A stretch of 33,164 nt of DNA from the NCBI RefSeq assembly GCF_020177375.1, contig NZ_JAIWHV010000035.1, forward strand, positions 1 to 33,164. Reading direction: 5' to 3'. The notes beneath the pieces are model-generated. The model saw only the letters and a list, made by a program, of their open reading frames with translations, did not search any database and was not told the origin of the DNA. Made by a program: the position numbers and the translations under genes. This DNA is from Saliphagus infecundisoli. Lineage in GTDB: Archaea; Halobacteriota; Halobacteria; Halobacteriales; Natrialbaceae. Shown in pieces: positions 30,626 to 33,164 of this stretch. Numbering within the stretch: position 1 is the stretch's first letter; every line of letters starts with the position of its first letter.

Positions 30626-32395
30626 ATGCATCAGGGAGACAGGTATGCAAAAGTCGCAGGAATACTAGCGTGCCTGTTTCTCTCGGGCGGGATTGGAGCC
30701 CTTCAAATGGCGCCTGCTGGCTATCAGGTGTCGATGTTTACACAGGCCCCAGCTGCGGTGATGCTCCTTGGAGGTGTTCTTATCATCCTGGGTATATCAA
30801 CAACAATGTATAGCATCTCTATCGGTCGTCCAGACTGGCGCCTACTACTGCCACTGTATGCCGTCCTCTTCGTCGCACTCCTTGGCCCCTACCTGTTAGG
30901 ATATATCATAAAGTATGCTGATGCGATGATCCATCTTGGGAATATTCTCGATATAGTTCGTACCGGTAGTCTTCCCGGCGGAATGTTCGGTGCCCGAACA
31001 TATCCTCACTTTCATATTCACCTCGCCATGATGGCCTTCATTCTCGGTATGCCGGAATACGTACTTATTGCACTTGTGCCCCTTCTTTTTGGGTCTTTAG
31101 CCCTAATTGTTGTCCTGTTACTCGGGCGCTGGTACCAGATTCCATCGACATATCCACTGCTTTTCATTCCACTGATGTGGCTGCTCCCACTCCGGAGCGT
31201 TACTCCCTCGGGTGTTGCCTATCTCACGACATTTCTGCTTCTTGTGTATCTTCTTGAAACTCGCCCAGAAATGGCCAGTTGGCAGCTATTCACCGTCTTT
31301 TGTTGCTTTACAGTAGGGATCTGGATTCAGCACTTATTCGTCGCCGCGCTTCTTCTCGGCGTTGTCATCAGCTCCTATTTAGCTGCCTCTGGATTCTCAA
31401 TTCTACAAGGCGGTGGTATGGAATCTCCGCCACCGGGATACGTCCTCATATTCACGGTGTTTGGCATGGTATGGGTCGCAATTCTCCAGACACAACTTCT
31501 CCAGCGAGGGGCCTTAGTGATAACACAACTGATTGGGGCATATTCATTTAAGACTCAGTATGAACCCGGCGGTGGCATTAGCCGCCTGTTCTCAGAACTT
31601 GGATTCACTATTGTCGATGTCGTAATTCTTGCCCTCAAACGGTTTGGGAGCTGGGGTGTATTGCTCGGACTCGGGACTCTTGGAATCACTATCTATCTCT
31701 ACCAGAATCGAGCGCACCTTGATCAGCCGACTATTCCGGCGATGGCTGTCGGGGTTAGTATTGTCTGGTCACTCGCAGAGTTGACTGTTGGTATAATCCC
31801 ATCGATAAATTGGTTGCGTGTCCTACGGCCGGCCGTAATTCTCTCACCCATCTTTGCTGGGCTATTTTTACACCGTGCATTCTTGTATGAGAGGATAGAC
31901 AATGATTCAGTCCGACCGGTCGCCGCTGTCCTTGTTGCAATTATTCTCATCATTGCCACATTTGGTTCAATTGGAGGGATGTATCGATCGCCTTGGATGA
32001 TAGACGGAAATTCGTATTCGACCGATAGCGGTCTGCAAACTTGGCAGTGGTACTACGACCATAAAACAGATGGAAATACTGTCACGCTTGAACGGAATGA
32101 ACGGCGATTTGCGGAACTGGTCCTATCAACAGATGAAGAGATCGAACGATCCAAGGAGATTCACAACGATATACGTGCACCACCCCATTTCCGGGAGAAT
32201 GGTCAATCTCTGGCAGAATTATATCCGTGCAGTTACTATATCGAAGATAAGCGGAGTCGGTATATGAATTTGGAAAGTGGATATACAGAAGATTTCACAC
32301 ACAACGAAATTGAAAAAGTCAGACATTCAACGCCCTCCATTCAGTCAGTCTATACAAATGGCAACTGGAACATTTCGCATATGGGTGCGTGTTAG
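30626..32395 (+). CDS. Polytopic membrane protein, GT-C/polysaccharide-assembly-like
   Basis: The protein has 589 residues. About 11-13 hydrophobic segments fill residues 8-455. A soluble C-terminal domain of about 130 residues follows, with many Trp, Tyr and charged residues (TWQWYYDHKTDGN...). The loop after the third or fourth helix carries KYADAMIHLGNILDIV and GARTYPHFHIH: an acidic residue in the first large outer loop plus His-rich turns. This is the architecture of GT-C glycosyltransferases and of archaeal surface-glycan membrane proteins. No family is recognised. Its position among GT4 and sulfatase-like genes suggests a lipid-linked-sugar-dependent transferase, polymerase or flippase. 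Confidence 0.7.
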   Translation: MHQGDRYAKVAGILACLFLSGGIGALQMAPAGYQVSMFTQAPAAVMLLGGVLIILGISTTMYSISIGRPDWRLLLPLYAVLFVALLGPYLLGYIIKYADAMIHLGNILDIVRTGSLPGGMFGARTYPHFHIHLAMMAFILGMPEYVLIALVPLLFGSLALIVVLLLGRWYQIPSTYPLLFIPLMWLLPLRSVTPSGVAYLTTFLLLVYLLETRPEMASWQLFTVFCCFTVGIWIQHLFVAALLLGVVISSYLAASGFSILQGGGMESPPPGYVLIFTVFGMVWVAILQTQLLQRGALVITQLIGAYSFKTQYEPGGGISRLFSELGFTIVDVVILALKRFGSWGVLLGLGTLGITIYLYQNRAHLDQPTIPAMAVGVSIVWSLAELTVGIIPSINWLRVLRPAVILSPIFAGLFLHRAFLYERIDNDSVRPVAAVLVAIILIIATFGSIGGMYRSPWMIDGNSYSTDSGLQTWQWYYDHKTDGNTVTLERNERRFAELVLSTDEEIERSKEIHNDIRAPPHFRENGQSLAELYPCSYYIEDKRSRYMNLESGYTEDFTHNEIEKVRHSTPSIQSVYTNGNWNISHMGAC

Positions 32396-32443
32396 ATATA
32401 CTCTGATCGACACTGATGGGATGAAAGCCTACTAAGTGTAGCT

Positions 32444-32797
32444 TCAACTGTACTCTTGCGAGTCCGTTTCGAGTTCGACCGGATAGAGTTGATGTAACTT
32501 GATCCGTGCGTCGTCGGTGGTGAACTGCCAGTCGATGAGCCGGTCAGCCGCATTTCGGTGCTCCTGCCACGCAGCGACCCTCCGGTCGGAGGTCGCTGCG
32601 TGATAGATACGACGATCGAGACACTCTCGTTTGAGGACACCCAGCTCAATCTCGGCCATGTTCAGCCAACTCCCGTTTTTGGGAACGTAGTGAAACTCGA
32701 ACCGGTCGAGATATGCTTGAGCCTGATCTGGCGGGAAGAACTGGTAGAAGCCGGCCGGATTGTGCGTGTTGAGGTGATCGAGCATAATCGCCTGCAT
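32444..32797 (-). mobile_element. IS630-family transposase, C-terminal fragment
   Basis: This 117-residue frame has LDHLNTHNPAGFYQFFPP, then FEFHYVPKNGSWLNMAEIE and VLKRECLDRRI, the DDE C-terminal region of IS630-family transposases (the last catalytic Glu lies in NMAEIE). The N-terminal two-thirds, with the HTH and first Asp, are absent; upstream DNA (32798-32850) keeps only a few related codons. It is inactive and marks the right edge of the glycan island. Confidence 0.85.
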
Positions 32798-33164
32798 TCG
32801 GCGGGATGCCCTAATTTCATCGAGAGCTATTCGCTACGTTGCGCAAGAGCGACTGATTTAGACTTGGCGACCGGAATACGGGTGAAGAGGCGGATTTCAG
32901 ATGTCACACTGATCCGTTTCTTCGCTTTCTACGGCAATAACGCGATCGTAGAGTCCTCGCCTAGCGAAACTACAGAGCCTAATAGAACAATATTCGACCG
33001 TAAATGCTTTTGTATCTCGGTGTCAAGCAACTTAGGACTGTTGCGTTCTGAGTTGATAAAGCTGGGGAGAGCGAGACCACTGCGAGGGGCACTGGAAAGG
33101 GGTGTGTAGACTGCGCAAGCTCAACCTGATGCGAGCAAATAGACCCAGAACCAAGAGATACGTC
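32798..33164. other. Gene-poor right edge with a promoter-like repeat
   Basis: No gene is supported. Bases 33135-33164 (agcaaatagacccagaacc and on) resemble 12552-12582, the stretch containing the TATA box of the zinc-finger paralog B gene. A related gene might begin beyond the window. Confidence 0.35.

Overview
The window looks like an accessory region of a halophilic archaeon (class Halobacteria). The coding is strongly acidic and GC-rich. Many starts sit 25-30 bases below a TATA-like box and so appear leaderless. There is a Tat-exported protein, CxxC microproteins of haloarchaeal type, and remnants of ISH3, IS5-like, IS630 and IS200/IS605 elements. I cannot name the species, nor say whether this is chromosome or megaplasmid.

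Bases 1-7.4 kb hold a truncated alpha/beta hydrolase, a VapBC-like (RHH/PIN) toxin-antitoxin pair with a palindromic operator, a cold-shock protein, a duplicated epimerase fragment, a 58-residue membrane protein, a 54-residue zinc-finger protein, a winged-helix/TumE-like pair, a D-2-hydroxyacid dehydrogenase, a broken Gfo/Idh/MocA oxidoreductase and a UspA protein with a zinc ribbon. Bases 7.4-15.2 kb hold a Tat-exported beta-helix-like protein, a second copy of the zinc-finger gene, a 42-residue zinc ribbon, a three-gene cassette (two paralogous unknown proteins around a SprT-like metalloprotease with three zinc ribbons), an orphan copy of the winged-helix antitoxin and a complete TumE/winged-helix pair.

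Bases 15.2-21.3 kb hold sugar-nucleotide genes (an epimerase and a nucleotidyltransferase), a CxxC microprotein, a candidate structured RNA, a two-HTH regulator, a second copy of the 58-residue membrane protein and a membrane metal-dependent hydrolase. Bases 21.4-32.4 kb are visibly more AT-rich. They form a surface-glycan island of three sulfatase/alkaline-phosphatase-superfamily proteins, three GT4 glycosyltransferases and a polytopic GT-C-like membrane protein, interrupted and flanked by decayed transposases. The likely combined role is building and modifying an extracellular polysaccharide or S-layer glycan: nucleotide-sugar supply, sugar transfer, and sulfate/phosphate-ester chemistry.

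The strongest candidates for something undescribed are the SprT cassette with its multi-site upstream repeats, the duplicated 58-residue membrane protein with a conserved upstream palindrome, the duplicated zinc-finger microprotein, and a two-hairpin candidate RNA near 17.2 kb. All functional calls come from reading the sequence alone; no database search was possible.
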